DNA from: CAWDMC01 sp963803295
GTDB taxonomy: Bacteria; Acidobacteriota; Terriglobia; UBA7540
Length of the DNA stretch: 64,000 nt
Direction: 5' to 3'
Assembly (NCBI GenBank): GCA_963803295.1
Contig: CAWDMC010000023.1
Coordinates: forward strand, 558,001-622,000
In this document: one piece after another, positions 1 through 9,659 of the stretch
How positions within the stretch are numbered: the first letter of the stretch is position 1
Layout of the letters: each line of letters starts with the position of its first letter
The notes under the pieces: model-generated
Seen by the model: the letters and a program-made list of their open reading frames with translations, nothing else
What the model was told of the DNA's origin: nothing
Database searches by the model: none
Made by a program: the position numbers and the translations under genes

Positions 1-247
1 CTGCAGGCGACAGGAAGCGGGTCACCAGCACATTCGTGTGCGGCCAATAGAACTGCTCGTGTGAGACCTGCGGGCCGCGGGCGGCGATCCGAAAGTACCC
101 GCCGTTACGATCGTCCAGCAGGGCGGCGAAAACAGTGGGTGAATCGAAAGCCGGCGCGCACAGCCAGTCGATCGAGCCCTCGGACCCCACCAGGGCCGCC
201 GTCCGCATGTTGCCGATGATGCCGTAACTCTCAATGGGCTGATACAT
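1..247 (-). CDS. GH15-family glucoamylase/trehalase-like protein, N-terminal part (runs off left edge)
   Basis: The reading frame starts at an ATG whose first base is 247 on the minus strand and is open to the window edge, giving about 82 residues. It opens with MYQPIESYGIIGN followed by GSIDWLCAP and FDSPTVFAALLDD, which is the characteristic beginning of glycoside hydrolase family 15 proteins (glucoamylase, glucodextranase or bacterial trehalase type) with their N-terminal beta-sandwich domain. A GAGAGG ribosome-binding site lies a few bases upstream of the ATG. The family hydrolyses alpha-linked glucose polymers or trehalose; the catalytic (alpha/alpha)6 barrel is outside the window, so substrate cannot be judged. 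It is transcribed out of the window. Confidence 0.85.
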   Translation of the reverse strand, partial: MYQPIESYGIIGNMRTAALVGSEGSIDWLCAPAFDSPTVFAALLDDRNGGYFRIAARGPQVSHEQFYWPHTNVLVTRFLSPA

Positions 248-594
248 TAAGCCTCTCAATCGTCAGGCCGAAAGAATCTATGCTGCCGGTCCGTGCCCTG
301 ACATGACGAGTCGCAGTCGCTGTGGACGCAAGAGAGTAAGTTCACCAGTTCGAGCAAAGATCGTCGAGACATGGGTCAGGCAGGCATGCTCAATTAGTAT
401 GGGCAAGGTCAGGAAGGGCCGGCACGTCACGCACCGCCTTCCCCTATATAAGATGCCGTAGTTCGAGGAACAGGCTCGACAAGCGGATGGAATCGGAATC
501 CCCCGCACGTGTGATAGCATCTTCCTGCTCGCTTGGAACCGAAGAATTCGACCGGGCCTGGAGGCAGGAACGATGAAGAAGCTGGAGACAATGA
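248..594. other. Non-coding gap, nothing recognised
   Basis: I see no convincing gene here. The short open frames have no ribosome-binding site and no recognisable motif. The right end of the gap would carry the promoter of the GH15 gene only at its left margin. Confidence 0.5.
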
Positions 595-1140
595 CTAGCC
601 AAGGGCCTTGTCCTTGCTTTCCGTATAGCGACGGGCCGCGTCCTCGCCGCGGTCGTTGGCAGAGAACCAGCTCGGCACGACCACCAGGGTCGCCTCTCTG
701 TCTGCCTCGCTCGCTTTGCGAATCAATCGGCCCGTGTCAACGGTGTAGGATACACCGCGCCACTCGATCCGGCTGCGAAACAAACTGATGGTCCAAACCA
801 GGAGGACCAACGCACCGCTGAATGGCAGCAGCCACCACTTTCGCTTGAGCACGCCATCCTTGAGCCCCCAGGCCCCAACCATGAGACCCATGGCAATGCC
901 CATGGCCAGGTACGCGACGGAGGATCTTAGCCTCACTGCTGATTTCCTGGCTGGGGTGCTGGCTGGTATAGAAGGAAACGTAAGGGGTGCAACAGAAAGG
1001 CCACGTTGTAGTTTCTCAATTGTAAGGTCGCGCTTGAACACTTCGGTAGCGAACGGCAGCCGGTACACACTAAGGGGCATCATTTTTCTCACGCCGAGGC
1101 ATTCGCACCACTCGAATCTAGTGAGCGTGATTGGCCACAA
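595..1140 (-). pseudogene. Remnant of a membrane glycosyltransferase C-terminus
   Basis: A 181-codon frame whose middle third looks like the C-terminal membrane part of HpnI/ceramide-glucosyltransferase-like GT2 enzymes: a hydrophobic stretch (AYLAMGIAMGLMVGAWGL), then KRKWWLLPF, a second hydrophobic stretch, then RIEWRGVSYTV, matching the family pattern WWLLP...W..S......WRG..Y. The catalytic GT domain that should precede it is absent and the first 70 residues are not recognisable, so I read this as a truncated remnant. It could still be expressed as a small two-helix membrane protein; no good ribosome-binding site was seen. Confidence 0.45.
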
Positions 1141-1593
1141 ACCTGGCAGCCATCATTTTCATCACGCCGGGGTGATTAGCTTCTGGCCAATTTGCTGCTC
1201 GCGATGAAAGCAATCGAAAAATACCGGATCGCTGTCCATTTCAGGATGGGGAATCTTGATGGCGACCTGCTGGCTGCTGCGGAGATCCGTGCCGCGGAAG
1301 ATTGAAGCCATGCCGCTACGGGCCGCCAGGCTGTCGATGCGCTAATCGCCGCTTTGGGGCCTCAGAAATACCAGAACCTCAAGCGGCAATTCCGTCACCG
1401 CACTCCGAAAGCCAAAAAAGCCAATGCGGTTCTTGTATTGACCCTAGTGGTGTGATATTTTTGGCGATCGGGGCAAGGGCGGCGTCGGGTTTGTTGGCAC
1501 CCGATACGCCAGTTGACGTTGTGGTTTGATTCTTCCCCAGAATCGCGGCTTTTCCCGTTCGAGCCCCGTCGGTCTGGCAGTTGAAGCTACCTC
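1141..1593. other. Non-coding gap upstream of mrdA; left edge of a probable rearrangement
   Basis: This stretch holds no recognised gene. A 33-codon plus-strand frame starting at 1204 has no family resemblance. The region matters because it lies directly upstream of mrdA, where mreD would be expected, and is one of two inferred junctions of a large inversion. Confidence 0.45.
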
Positions 1594-3468
1594 ATGGGTT
1601 TCCGTTTTTCTGAAGACGACCGTTTTCCAGCCTGGAAAATAGCCTTCCTGCAGTACGCGGTCGCGGCCACTTTCCTGTTGCTCCTGGTCGGATACTGGCG
1701 CATTCAGATCGGGCAGCATCGTCAGTATCTCGAACAAGCAGAACGGAATCGCATCCGAAACCTCCCCGTGATCGCGCCGCGTGGCCGTATTCTCGATCGG
1801 CTGGGCCGCGTGTTAGTGGATAACACCCCGTCGTTCAGCGTCCTTCTCATGCGGGAGAATGCCACCACCCTTTCACCCGAGCACATTGAGGGCATCGCGC
1901 GAGGCCTGCAGCTTGATCCTATGGATGTGCAGCACCTGCTAGAGCGCACAGTACACCTGCCTCGATTTCAGCCGATCGTCCTGAAGCAGGCCACCACTCT
2001 TGAAGACGTGGCCTTTGTTGAATCGCATCGGTTGGAGGACCCCGAGCTCGACATCATTCCTGTGCAACAACGCCTCTATCCTAAAAACGAGATTCTGGCG
2101 CCCGTGCTCGGCTATGTAGGCGAAGTGTCGGAGGAGATGATCGCTGCCCCAGGCTCGCGCTATCGGCCGGGGGACGTCGTGGGCAAGTTCGGAATCGAGC
2201 GCAGCTACAACGAGATATTGGCTGGGCGTGACGGCATGCGTCGCGTAGTTGTGAACAGCCGGGGCCAGGAAGTCGGCGCCATGAACACCATCAACGCGGC
2301 GTCCGGCAACGATTTGCGGATTACGATCGATCTTGATCTGCAGACTGCGGCCGAGGCGGCGCTGGGGGATCAGGCCGGCGCCGTGGTGGCGCTCGATCCG
2401 CGCAATGGCCAAGTGCTGGCGATGGTTAGCCATCCCGCCTTTGATCCCAACGATTTCGCACGCCGTATCTCCTCGGAGGAGTGGCGAGAGCTAACATCCG
2501 ATCCGCAGAAGCCCCTGATGAACAAGGCGATTCAGGCTCAGCTCGCGCCGGGCTCGGTGTTCAAGATCGTCACTGGGGCGGCAGCCTTGGAGTCCAGCAT
2601 CATCACCACCGACTACTCGCTGAGATGCGCAGGCGCGGTTACGATTTACGGTCACACCTACCACGACTGGGTATTTGCGAAGCACCGTACTCACGGTGAG
2701 GTAAACCTCCACCGGGCTATCGTCGTCTCCTGCGACGTGTACTTCTACACCGTGGGCAAGATGCTGGGTATCGAGAAAATCGCGTCGTTTGCCAAAGCCT
2801 TTGGGCTAGGGTCCCGCACTGGGATCGACTTGCCGGGCGAGGACGCCGGCTTAGTACCGTGCCCGGAATGGAAGCGGAGGGTGTACAAGCACGCGTGGTA
2901 TCCCGGCGAGACGATCTCAGTGGCGATCGGCCAGGGAGCGCTGGCGGCGACGCCTTTGCAGCTCGCCTATGCGATCGGTGGAATCGCCTCAGGTGGAGTC
3001 TTCCATCGGCCGCACCTCACCTTTCCCGATCAATTGCGAGCGATGGGGATAGATCCGCCTGCCGACATGGAAAAGAGAGTCCCTCTCGAAGACTCCACGG
3101 TTGACGCTCTCACTCGCGGCATGTGGGGTGTTGTCAACGAGGGTGGAACCGGCGCCAGAGCCGCGACCACCGGGCTCGACATCGCCGGCAAGACGGGCAC
3201 GGCGCAAGTTGTCAGCGTGGGTCTCAAGGAAGCGACGCACAACCGGCAGTTCGACAATAACGCTTGGTTCGTGGGGTATTCGCCCAGCAACAGGCCAGAA
3301 ATTGTGGTGGCAGTCCTGGTGATGCAAGGCGGCGAATCCACTGTCGCAGTTCCTGTCGCCCGGGAGGTCATCAGGGCATACTACGAGCAGAAACATCCAC
3401 AGCGGCTTCCCGATTTCCAGACCCAGACCGAAGCCGGAGTGGTGAAAGCGCCCCTGCCGCTCCATTGA
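1594..3468 (+). CDS. mrdA: Penicillin-binding protein 2 (peptidoglycan DD-transpeptidase of the elongasome)
   Basis: A 624-residue class B penicillin-binding protein of normal length. It cross-links peptidoglycan during lateral wall growth, working with the RodA glycosyltransferase and the MreBCD scaffold at the inner membrane. A single N-terminal membrane anchor lies at about residues 15-38, followed by the PBP dimerisation region (APRGRILDRLGRVL, about residues 63-76). The transpeptidase motifs are complete: S321-V-F-K324, S379-C-D381 and K533-T-G535. rodA follows 61 bases downstream. The start is the ATG at 1594; the upstream ribosome-binding site is weak. In most bacteria mreBCD lies directly upstream; here those genes are about 58 kb away on the other strand. 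Confidence 0.95.
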   Translation: MGFRFSEDDRFPAWKIAFLQYAVAATFLLLLVGYWRIQIGQHRQYLEQAERNRIRNLPVIAPRGRILDRLGRVLVDNTPSFSVLLMRENATTLSPEHIEGIARGLQLDPMDVQHLLERTVHLPRFQPIVLKQATTLEDVAFVESHRLEDPELDIIPVQQRLYPKNEILAPVLGYVGEVSEEMIAAPGSRYRPGDVVGKFGIERSYNEILAGRDGMRRVVVNSRGQEVGAMNTINAASGNDLRITIDLDLQTAAEAALGDQAGAVVALDPRNGQVLAMVSHPAFDPNDFARRISSEEWRELTSDPQKPLMNKAIQAQLAPGSVFKIVTGAAALESSIITTDYSLRCAGAVTIYGHTYHDWVFAKHRTHGEVNLHRAIVVSCDVYFYTVGKMLGIEKIASFAKAFGLGSRTGIDLPGEDAGLVPCPEWKRRVYKHAWYPGETISVAIGQGALAATPLQLAYAIGGIASGGVFHRPHLTFPDQLRAMGIDPPADMEKRVPLEDSTVDALTRGMWGVVNEGGTGARAATTGLDIAGKTGTAQVVSVGLKEATHNRQFDNNAWFVGYSPSNRPEIVVAVLVMQGGESTVAVPVAREVIRAYYEQKHPQRLPDFQTQTEAGVVKAPLPLH

Positions 3469-3529
3469 GAGTCGTTTCCAAGGTGGCGATATGTCACTAT
3501 TTCGCCCTTGAGCGATTAGACGGAAGAGA

Positions 3530-4622
3530 ATGCGTAAGCGCTTCAGCTATGGGGATTTTGACTGGTTCCTGCTGATCCTGGTGGCGACCATCGCCGGCCT
3601 CGGCGTACTTGAGGTTTACAGCACTACCGCCCATACTGTCCTGGCTCCGCAATACAAAAAGCAGATCTATTGGGTTCTGATTGGATTGATCATCACCCTG
3701 ATAGTGAGCAGGTTGGACTATCACCTGTTCGTAGAGCACGTCTTCTGGATCTACGCCGCCACCGTCCTCGGGTTAATCCTGGTGCTGATAGTTGGACACA
3801 CCACCGCGGGGTCTCGCCGATGGCTGCGGGTTGGGGGATCGCTCACTTTCCAGGTGTCAGAGTTAGCCAAGTTGGCTGATAATGATATTGGTAGCCTCCT
3901 ATTTCGCGTCAAAACGCGGAAAGGAAGTGACTTGGGGGGATCTCCTGAAGCTGGGATCTCTCGCACTGATTCCGGTGGGTTTAGTCGCCGTCGAGCCCGA
4001 TTTGGGAACGGCACTGACGTTCCTGCCGATCCTAGGGGTCGGCTTCTTCTTGGGTGGGATTAGAGGACGGCAGATCGCCGCGCTGGCGTTGGTGGGCATA
4101 CTGGCGCTTCCCGTGGGCTGGCAGTTTCTAAAGCCCTATCAGCGCGAGCGCGTGGTGAGCTTCGCGCATCCTGCGCACGACACCCAAGGCTCGGGGTATC
4201 AAGGTTCGCAGGCGAAAATCGCGATCGGGGCGGGCGGCTTCTGGGGTAAGGGATTGGGCCAGGGGACCCAAAGCCGTCTGGGCTTTATTCCGGTCTCCCA
4301 TGCGGATTTTATCTTCGCTTCGTTTGCCGAGGAACAGGGCTTCGTAGGGACGTTCGGTGTGCTGCTGCTCTATTTCCTGTTACTGCTGAGACTGCTTGAC
4401 GGAGCCGTGATGGCAGGAGATCGCGCTGGGGCGTTTCTGCTGGTCGGTTTTGCTTCGCTCTTGTTTTTTGAAGTTGCGGTGAATGTCGGCATGATGATCG
4501 GTTTTCTGCCAATCACCGGCATTCCGCTACCCTTGATGAGCGAAGGCGGGTCGTCGACCCTGGTTACCTTCGCGAGTTTGGGGCTTGTAATGAGTATCAG
4601 ACTGCGGCGTTTCGTGAACTAA
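3530..4622 (+). pseudogene. rodA: RodA peptidoglycan glycosyltransferase, interrupted by one frameshift
   Basis: SEDS-family membrane glycosyltransferase that polymerises lipid II with PBP2. The N-terminal part (from the ATG at 3530) is clearly RodA up to FQVSELAKL near 3875, then runs into nonsense and stops at 4063. The rest of RodA continues in the +1 frame from about 3876 to 4622, including the conserved EPDLGTAL and the C-terminal GIPLPLMSEGGSS. Removing one G from the GG at 3871-3872 gives AKLLIMILVASYFA, which restores a typical RodA of about 364 residues. The gene is therefore either a sequencing homopolymer error or a recently broken gene. A separate start of the second half at the ATG in 3882 is possible but would remove four or so membrane helices. 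Confidence 0.85.
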
Positions 4623-5226
4623 TGCCGCGGGCCACTACCGGGTTGTTGGTCCCATCCCTTGGAAAGCGCGCCTACAAGGAAGGTTCTACATGTTGCGGGG
4701 CGATGGGTAAAGCACTTGGAAGAGAGTTGGTGAGGTGAGCGGGCCCTTTATGAGCCCGTTGCCCGATCGAGGCAGGGAGAGGGCAAACTAAAATCTCGCC
4801 CTTGCCCGACTCTCTATCGTCGAAACATCAGGTTTTGCTTGATGAACGGATTGGTCGCGCGTACTTGTCAGCGAGTGCGCCCGTGACCGCGGACTGGGCA
4901 GGTCCGGATGGGCCCGTTGGATGCCCTCGAAACCGCCCTCGATCTTTATGCGTTTACGGTTGTAAACAAGAGTTTTCCCGTGCCGACTTACGCGGCGAAC
5001 CGATCGCTTGGTTGCAGTCCGATAGAGCGGGCAGCGACTCTGTTCCTTCTCCGGTGTGTCGGCCGAACAGGTTGTGTCTTGAGTTGATCTCCCTAAAGTT
5101 CCGGCCTCTTGCGCCGGCCCTGCCCGATCAGAGTCTCCATGGAGGCTGTTCGGGCTTTGAGGTCCGGGCCCCGAGGCCAGACGCGGGATTGATTCCTCTT
5201 GACCCTCCTTGAGGAGGAGTTTCCCA
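4623..5226. other. Long leader upstream of the RNase E/G gene
   Basis: About 600 bases with no recognised gene. A 130-codon open frame from 4802 has no family resemblance and no ribosome-binding site and I do not call it. Two modest inverted repeats occur near 4737-4762 (CGGGC/GCCCG) and 4778-4806 (AGGGC/GCCCT). In other bacteria RNase E mRNA has a long structured leader used for autoregulation; a similar role here is only an inference. The end carries the GAGGAGGA ribosome-binding site at 5211-5218. Confidence 0.4.
5211..5218 (+). promoter_or_regulatory. Ribosome-binding site fixing the rng start
   Basis: GAGGAGGA lies 8 bases before ATG 5227. A TTG at 5209 in the same frame overlaps this site and so is unlikely to be the start. 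Confidence 0.8.
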
Positions 5227-8136
5227 ATGTCAAAAGAATTGTTTATTTCCTCGTCACCGCACGAGACGAAGATCGCGGTGTCGGAGGACGACCAGCTTGT
5301 TGAAGTATTTTTTGAACGGGATACGGGCCAAGGGCTGGTCGGTAATATCTACAAAGGTCGGGTGAGCCGGGTCCTGCCGGGAATGCAATCCGCTTTTGTT
5401 GACATTGGGCTCGATCGGGATGCGTTTCTCTACGTTTCGGATTTCTTCGAAGATTCCGAGGAGTACGACAAGGTTGTCTCCGAGGCCGAAGCGAAGGTAA
5501 GCCGCTACAGCCCAGGGTTGGCGCCGGTGCCCCCCGGCATTCCTGAAACGCGTGAAGCTGAGGCAGGAATAACCGCCTCCGAGACGGCTCCGGTAGCAGA
5601 AGTGGCTCCGCCGCAAGCACCGACCGCTCCGGTAATGCTGGAAACGCCGCCGGTGGCCGTACCTAGCACCCCGTCCAGCAGGACTCTTGCCGGTCCGACG
5701 GCGCCCGCAGCAGGTTCCGGTGGGCGTCCGGAATACGCAGGCAGTCCCGAACACCGCGGGCGGCGACGGAGGCGTCGTGGCCGCGGATTTCGTGAAGGCC
5801 GCCCCGGAGCAGGATTCGAAAGAACCGAACGCGCCGCAAGACCGGGCTGGCCGGAGCGCCCTGACAGACCCACCCGGACGGATCCCTTTCCCGCGCGCGA
5901 AGTACAGGCTAACCAACCTCAGGACTTCGAGATTCTACCGGGCGAATCCGTAGCCAAGTACTCCCAAGCGGGCGCCGGTCAAGGTCCGGCCGCGCCGGTT
6001 GAAATGGAGATCGGTGGCGAAGCACCGGGAATGGCGCCGGGTGAACCGAACGCTGAGGCGGGCGAGGTTCCGCTGTCGGAGGCGAACGAACTCGAAACCG
6101 CAGCGGTGGACGAGATATTGGACGACCATTTGAAGGAGAAAATTCAGCCGGAAATCGAAAGCAGGCCGATTACAGTAGTCGCTGCTCCCCTTGAGCCGGA
6201 AGCTTCCTCCGAGCTTGCCGAATCTGTCGCTGAATCCGAACCTCGAGCGGTAGCAGTGATCGATGAACCGGCGGTGGCTCCCTTGGCCGGGGCTGAGTCG
6301 TCTCCCCAAACGGAGCCGGCTCCGACACCCGCGCTCGCGGACAAAATTGCAGCGACCGTCGGGAAGCCGGACGTTGCCGAGCCGATCCCGTTGCAGCTCT
6401 TGGAAGTAGCTCCGGTGGTCGGGGAGGCGGCAGCCCCTCCCTCACCGAGAGTCGAACCGGTTGCGGTCAGACCCGAGGCGGAATCCAAATCTGAACCGCT
6501 CGCGCAGGCGACCACTCCGGCCGCTTCGGAAGCGGTCAGGGAGGAGCGCGAGGCGAGTGGAGCCGAGCCTCCGGCAGTTCCTGGTGCGACCGTACGGTCC
6601 GTATTTGAAGAGGTTGTCACCGGAAGCGAAGAGCTTACGCCATACGAGACCGAAGCGGAGTTGGAAGAAGATGACCGAGACTCCGATGATTCCGAAACTG
6701 CAGAGCCCGGGACAGCGGAGGACCAAGACGTTCCAGTGAGCGGCCAGGTTGCCGCGTCAAGTCCGGAAGGCACGGAAGGCGAAGGCGTGGCATCCGGCGA
6801 GCGCAGCTACACGCTTCGCGATGGCCAGCAGCGCCGTCCTCGTTTCGCTCCCCGCCGTCGCCGCGGCGGAGCACGGCGTGGTCCTGGCGGCGAGGTGCGC
6901 CGTCCGGAATCTTCGCGTCCCGGCAACAATCAGCCAGTGCAGATCTCAGAGTTGCTGAGGGAGGGTCAGGAAATCCTGGTGCAGATCGCGAAAGAGCCGC
7001 TGGGTTCCAAGGGCGCTCGCATCACCTCGCACATTGCCATGCCCGGCCGTTACCTTGTGTACATGCCGACCATCCACCACATCGGCGTTTCGCGCAAGAT
7101 TTCCTCCGAAGAGGAGAGGCTCCGTCTGCGCAACATTATTTTGGAAAATCGCGGCGCTCTCACCGGTGGTTTTATCGTGCGTACTGCCGGGCAGGGGAGG
7201 CCGGAGGAGGAGCTAAAGGCCGATCTGAGGTTTCTCTCCACACTGTGGAACGAGATTCGGGCCAAGGCCGAGCGTACCCGCGCCCCCGCCCTAATGCATC
7301 GCGATCTCGATCTTGTGCAGCGAATCCTGCGCGATACGCTTTCGCCCGATTTCAAGACGATCCGCGCCGACAATGAAGCCGAATATGAGCGTGTGCTGGA
7401 GTTCGTCAACCGCTGCCAGCCGTCGCTCGTCGGCCATGTGAAACTGTACGACCGCGAGACTCCCCTGTTTGAGGAGTTCGGCGTTCAGGATGAGATTGAC
7501 AGGGCTTTGAAGCCCAAAGTGTGGCTGAAGTCCGGCGGCTTTATTGTGATCAACCAGACCGAAGCACTGGTGGCCATCGACGTCAACACCGGCAAGTACG
7601 TCGGCAAAACCAACCGGCTCGAGGATACCATCGTCAAGACCAACATTGACGCCGTCAAGGAGATCGTGCGGCAGATCCGATTGCGCGATTTGGGCGGCAT
7701 TATCGTCATCGACTTCATCGACATGGATGAGCGCCGCAATCGCCAGAAGGTGGTGCAGGCGCTTGAAGAGTCACTGCGCCACGATCGTGCTCCGACCAAC
7801 ATTCTTTCCATTAACGAATTCGGCTTGGTGGCTCTCACCCGGAAACGCGTAAAGCAGTCGCTTGAGCGCACGCTGTGTGAGCCCTGCCACTATTGCACCG
7901 GTGCCGGATGGATCAAATCAGCCAACACCATTTGCTACGAGATCCTGGAAGAGGCACGTAAGATGGCCGCACACGTCGAGGGCAGCACAATGACCCTGAG
8001 AGTTAGCCCCGAGGTGGCGCAGGCCCTCAAGTCCCGTGAAGGCTCGCTGCTGTCGGAGCTCGAAACGCTCACACGCAAGGATGTGATCATCAAGAGCGAT
8101 CCCACGGTCCACCAGGAGAGATTTGAAATTTTTTGA
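5227..8136 (+). CDS. rng: Ribonuclease E/G with a ~490-residue disordered insert inside its S1 domain
   Basis: A 969-residue Rne/Rng-family endoribonuclease that cleaves single-stranded RNA in rRNA maturation and mRNA decay. The ATG at 5227 is preceded by GAGGAGGA at 8 bases. The S1 domain begins at residue 35 or so (YKGRVSRVLPGMQSAFVDIG), is interrupted after about residue 80, and resumes near residue 572 (ISELLREGQEILVQIAKEP). The insert is rich in Pro, Ala and Glu with two Arg-rich patches (about residues 176-215 and 533-565) that may bind RNA. The catalytic core is complete, with metal-binding Asp in VAIDVNTG (about residue 784) and in IDFIDM (about 828) and a zinc-link CEPCHYC. Called rng because the C-terminal degradosome scaffold of E. 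coli RNase E is absent. Confidence 0.93.
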   Translation: MSKELFISSSPHETKIAVSEDDQLVEVFFERDTGQGLVGNIYKGRVSRVLPGMQSAFVDIGLDRDAFLYVSDFFEDSEEYDKVVSEAEAKVSRYSPGLAPVPPGIPETREAEAGITASETAPVAEVAPPQAPTAPVMLETPPVAVPSTPSSRTLAGPTAPAAGSGGRPEYAGSPEHRGRRRRRRGRGFREGRPGAGFERTERAARPGWPERPDRPTRTDPFPAREVQANQPQDFEILPGESVAKYSQAGAGQGPAAPVEMEIGGEAPGMAPGEPNAEAGEVPLSEANELETAAVDEILDDHLKEKIQPEIESRPITVVAAPLEPEASSELAESVAESEPRAVAVIDEPAVAPLAGAESSPQTEPAPTPALADKIAATVGKPDVAEPIPLQLLEVAPVVGEAAAPPSPRVEPVAVRPEAESKSEPLAQATTPAASEAVREEREASGAEPPAVPGATVRSVFEEVVTGSEELTPYETEAELEEDDRDSDDSETAEPGTAEDQDVPVSGQVAASSPEGTEGEGVASGERSYTLRDGQQRRPRFAPRRRRGGARRGPGGEVRRPESSRPGNNQPVQISELLREGQEILVQIAKEPLGSKGARITSHIAMPGRYLVYMPTIHHIGVSRKISSEEERLRLRNIILENRGALTGGFIVRTAGQGRPEEELKADLRFLSTLWNEIRAKAERTRAPALMHRDLDLVQRILRDTLSPDFKTIRADNEAEYERVLEFVNRCQPSLVGHVKLYDRETPLFEEFGVQDEIDRALKPKVWLKSGGFIVINQTEALVAIDVNTGKYVGKTNRLEDTIVKTNIDAVKEIVRQIRLRDLGGIIVIDFIDMDERRNRQKVVQALEESLRHDRAPTNILSINEFGLVALTRKRVKQSLERTLCEPCHYCTGAGWIKSANTICYEILEEARKMAAHVEGSTMTLRVSPEVAQALKSREGSLLSELETLTRKDVIIKSDPTVHQERFEIF

Positions 8137-8216
8137 AACGGGTCGGCAGTGGAGGCCCAGTGCGAATGACACGACCGTCAAGGAGTTGCGGCAGCAAGCT
8201 CCGGGCGCGAGCACGC

Positions 8217-9032
8217 TCACGGGCTCTCGGCTTTTTTCCCGAGCGCCTCAGCAAGCGGGACATGATCCTTCAGATTCGTAGTTAGAATTGTCGAATCGTC
8301 CGGCGCCAGGAAGGCGAAAACGGCATCCCCGAGGTAACGGCATTCTTTTCTTGATAGGGGATTTTTAGGTTTGCGGATCAGGTTCCTTAACACCTCGTGG
8401 CGTCGCTGGCGCTCCCGGTTCCTATCTAAGCTGTCAGTAGCGTCTTTCAGTTTCTCCAGCTGATCAGGTCGTGCTTTGAGACGCTGGCCGAGGCAGCACT
8501 CGGAAACCGGCGAGCAGTCCGTGGGTTCAAGGTCAAGAAGGCCCCTCCGCTCGATTGGCTCTTTCTCATCGTAGCAAGTCAATGGTTCGACAGTAGCTGA
8601 TGCTACGCTATGACGTTTACGCCATGCCTTTATCACTGCTGTCTTTATCGCAAGTATGTACTCGTCCCGTTGTACCGTATCGAAATCAGCTGCTCGGCCG
8701 TACTTGGCGGTGAGTTCCAGCAGTTTCTGCTTGCCAGAAGCGTAGGCACTCGCTCTGAGAGCCTCTATTGCGGTCGCGGTACGATAACGCCGTGGGGAAA
8801 GAGACATTCGGTGCAGTGCGTCGAGGGCCTCGCTGTACGACTTCGAAAGGACTAGCCGATTGTGGAACCATACGAAGTTTCTCAATGGCCCAGCCTTAAA
8901 CTCCTTAATCGCGTATACGGGCAGCTGGCTGATCTTGAAACGAGAGATCGCAGCCTTGGCGGCGTTGGCTGCAGCACCTGGCTTCAAGAGCGCATCTGTA
9001 AGTACCGTTGTATCGAGAAACGCCTTGCTCAC
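8217..9032 (-). CDS. PIN-domain protein, probable ribonuclease
   Basis: A 271-residue protein starting at a GTG that overlaps the stop of the preceding gene (GTGA, 9029-9032). It opens with KAFLDTTVLTDALLK, like the first strand and first catalytic Asp of PIN nucleases, and ends with LGDAVFAFLAPDDSTILTTN, like the last acidic pair and the T-x-N/D motif of that fold. About 200 residues separate these, longer than in a VapC toxin (about 130), and the middle has a conserved-looking helical region with several Cys. It is the last gene of a tightly packed three-gene operon with two proteins of unknown role. A metal-dependent RNase activity is inferred from the fold only. Confidence 0.65.
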   Translation of the reverse strand: MSKAFLDTTVLTDALLKPGAAANAAKAAISRFKISQLPVYAIKEFKAGPLRNFVWFHNRLVLSKSYSEALDALHRMSLSPRRYRTATAIEALRASAYASGKQKLLELTAKYGRAADFDTVQRDEYILAIKTAVIKAWRKRHSVASATVEPLTCYDEKEPIERRGLLDLEPTDCSPVSECCLGQRLKARPDQLEKLKDATDSLDRNRERQRRHEVLRNLIRKPKNPLSRKECRYLGDAVFAFLAPDDSTILTTNLKDHVPLAEALGKKAESP

Positions 9033-9658
9033 TCCTCCGCTCCGAGTTCAGCGAGGTGCGCAACTGCCGGAGGAGTCACATCCAGGCCGACGTCCTCCAG
9101 GACGATAACGAGATCGACTGCCTTATCGAAGGTCACGAACGGTTCTTTCCGAATCCGCTCTACCACTCGTTTGATTGCCCTGATTTGCGGCAGCTCCAGA
9201 GGAACGCCCTTTCGGTTTCCGAAAGCTATTTGCAGACTGTTGACTACCGCACCCAAGCCGTCGCCGAGTGTCCTACAGCAGAACAATTCGGGCACGAGCC
9301 TTTGAAAGTGCTGGATTTGATCGTCAGCGGTGATGAAGTCTTGGCTCTGAAAAGAGTCAACGGCAGACTCCAAATGCTGCACACCCTCTTCCAGGAGTTG
9401 AATAGCCGTGCTCAAAACACTCGAAATCTCGGAATACAGGTAGAGGTCTTTGGTATCAAGCGTCTGAAATCCGTGCCAAATTGTCACCTTCTTTTCACGC
9501 CATTCTGACTTCGCTTCACCCTCCGATGCAGCAAGGGTCTGGGTTGATGTCGAGGGTACGGACGAAGCCTCCAGCCACTTCAGTGCCTCGTTTCCGGCGC
9601 CCCCGTTTCCTCCTGTCAGTTGCTGTCCCGTGAATGTCGTCTGGGTCGGATTGCTCAT
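9029..9658 (-). CDS. Hypothetical protein, middle gene of the PIN operon
   Basis: A 209-residue protein that I do not recognise. The ATG at 9658 begins one base after the stop of the upstream gene, and its end overlaps the GTG of the PIN gene, so the three are almost certainly cotranslated. The first 60 residues are low complexity (Ser, Thr, Gly rich). The middle is helical, and the end (PFVTFDKAVDLVIVLEDVGL) forms a regular helical motif. It has no signal peptide or membrane segment. A role as partner or inhibitor of the PIN protein is possible from position only. Confidence 0.6.
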   Translation of the reverse strand: MSNPTQTTFTGQQLTGGNGGAGNEALKWLEASSVPSTSTQTLAASEGEAKSEWREKKVTIWHGFQTLDTKDLYLYSEISSVLSTAIQLLEEGVQHLESAVDSFQSQDFITADDQIQHFQRLVPELFCCRTLGDGLGAVVNSLQIAFGNRKGVPLELPQIRAIKRVVERIRKEPFVTFDKAVDLVIVLEDVGLDVTPPAVAHLAELGAEE

Positions 9659-9659
9659 C

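Noticed and set aside
4802..5208. Open frame of about 135 codons before rng
   Set aside because: No ribosome-binding site, no recognisable motif, Pro/Arg/Ser-rich composition as expected of non-coding GC-rich DNA.
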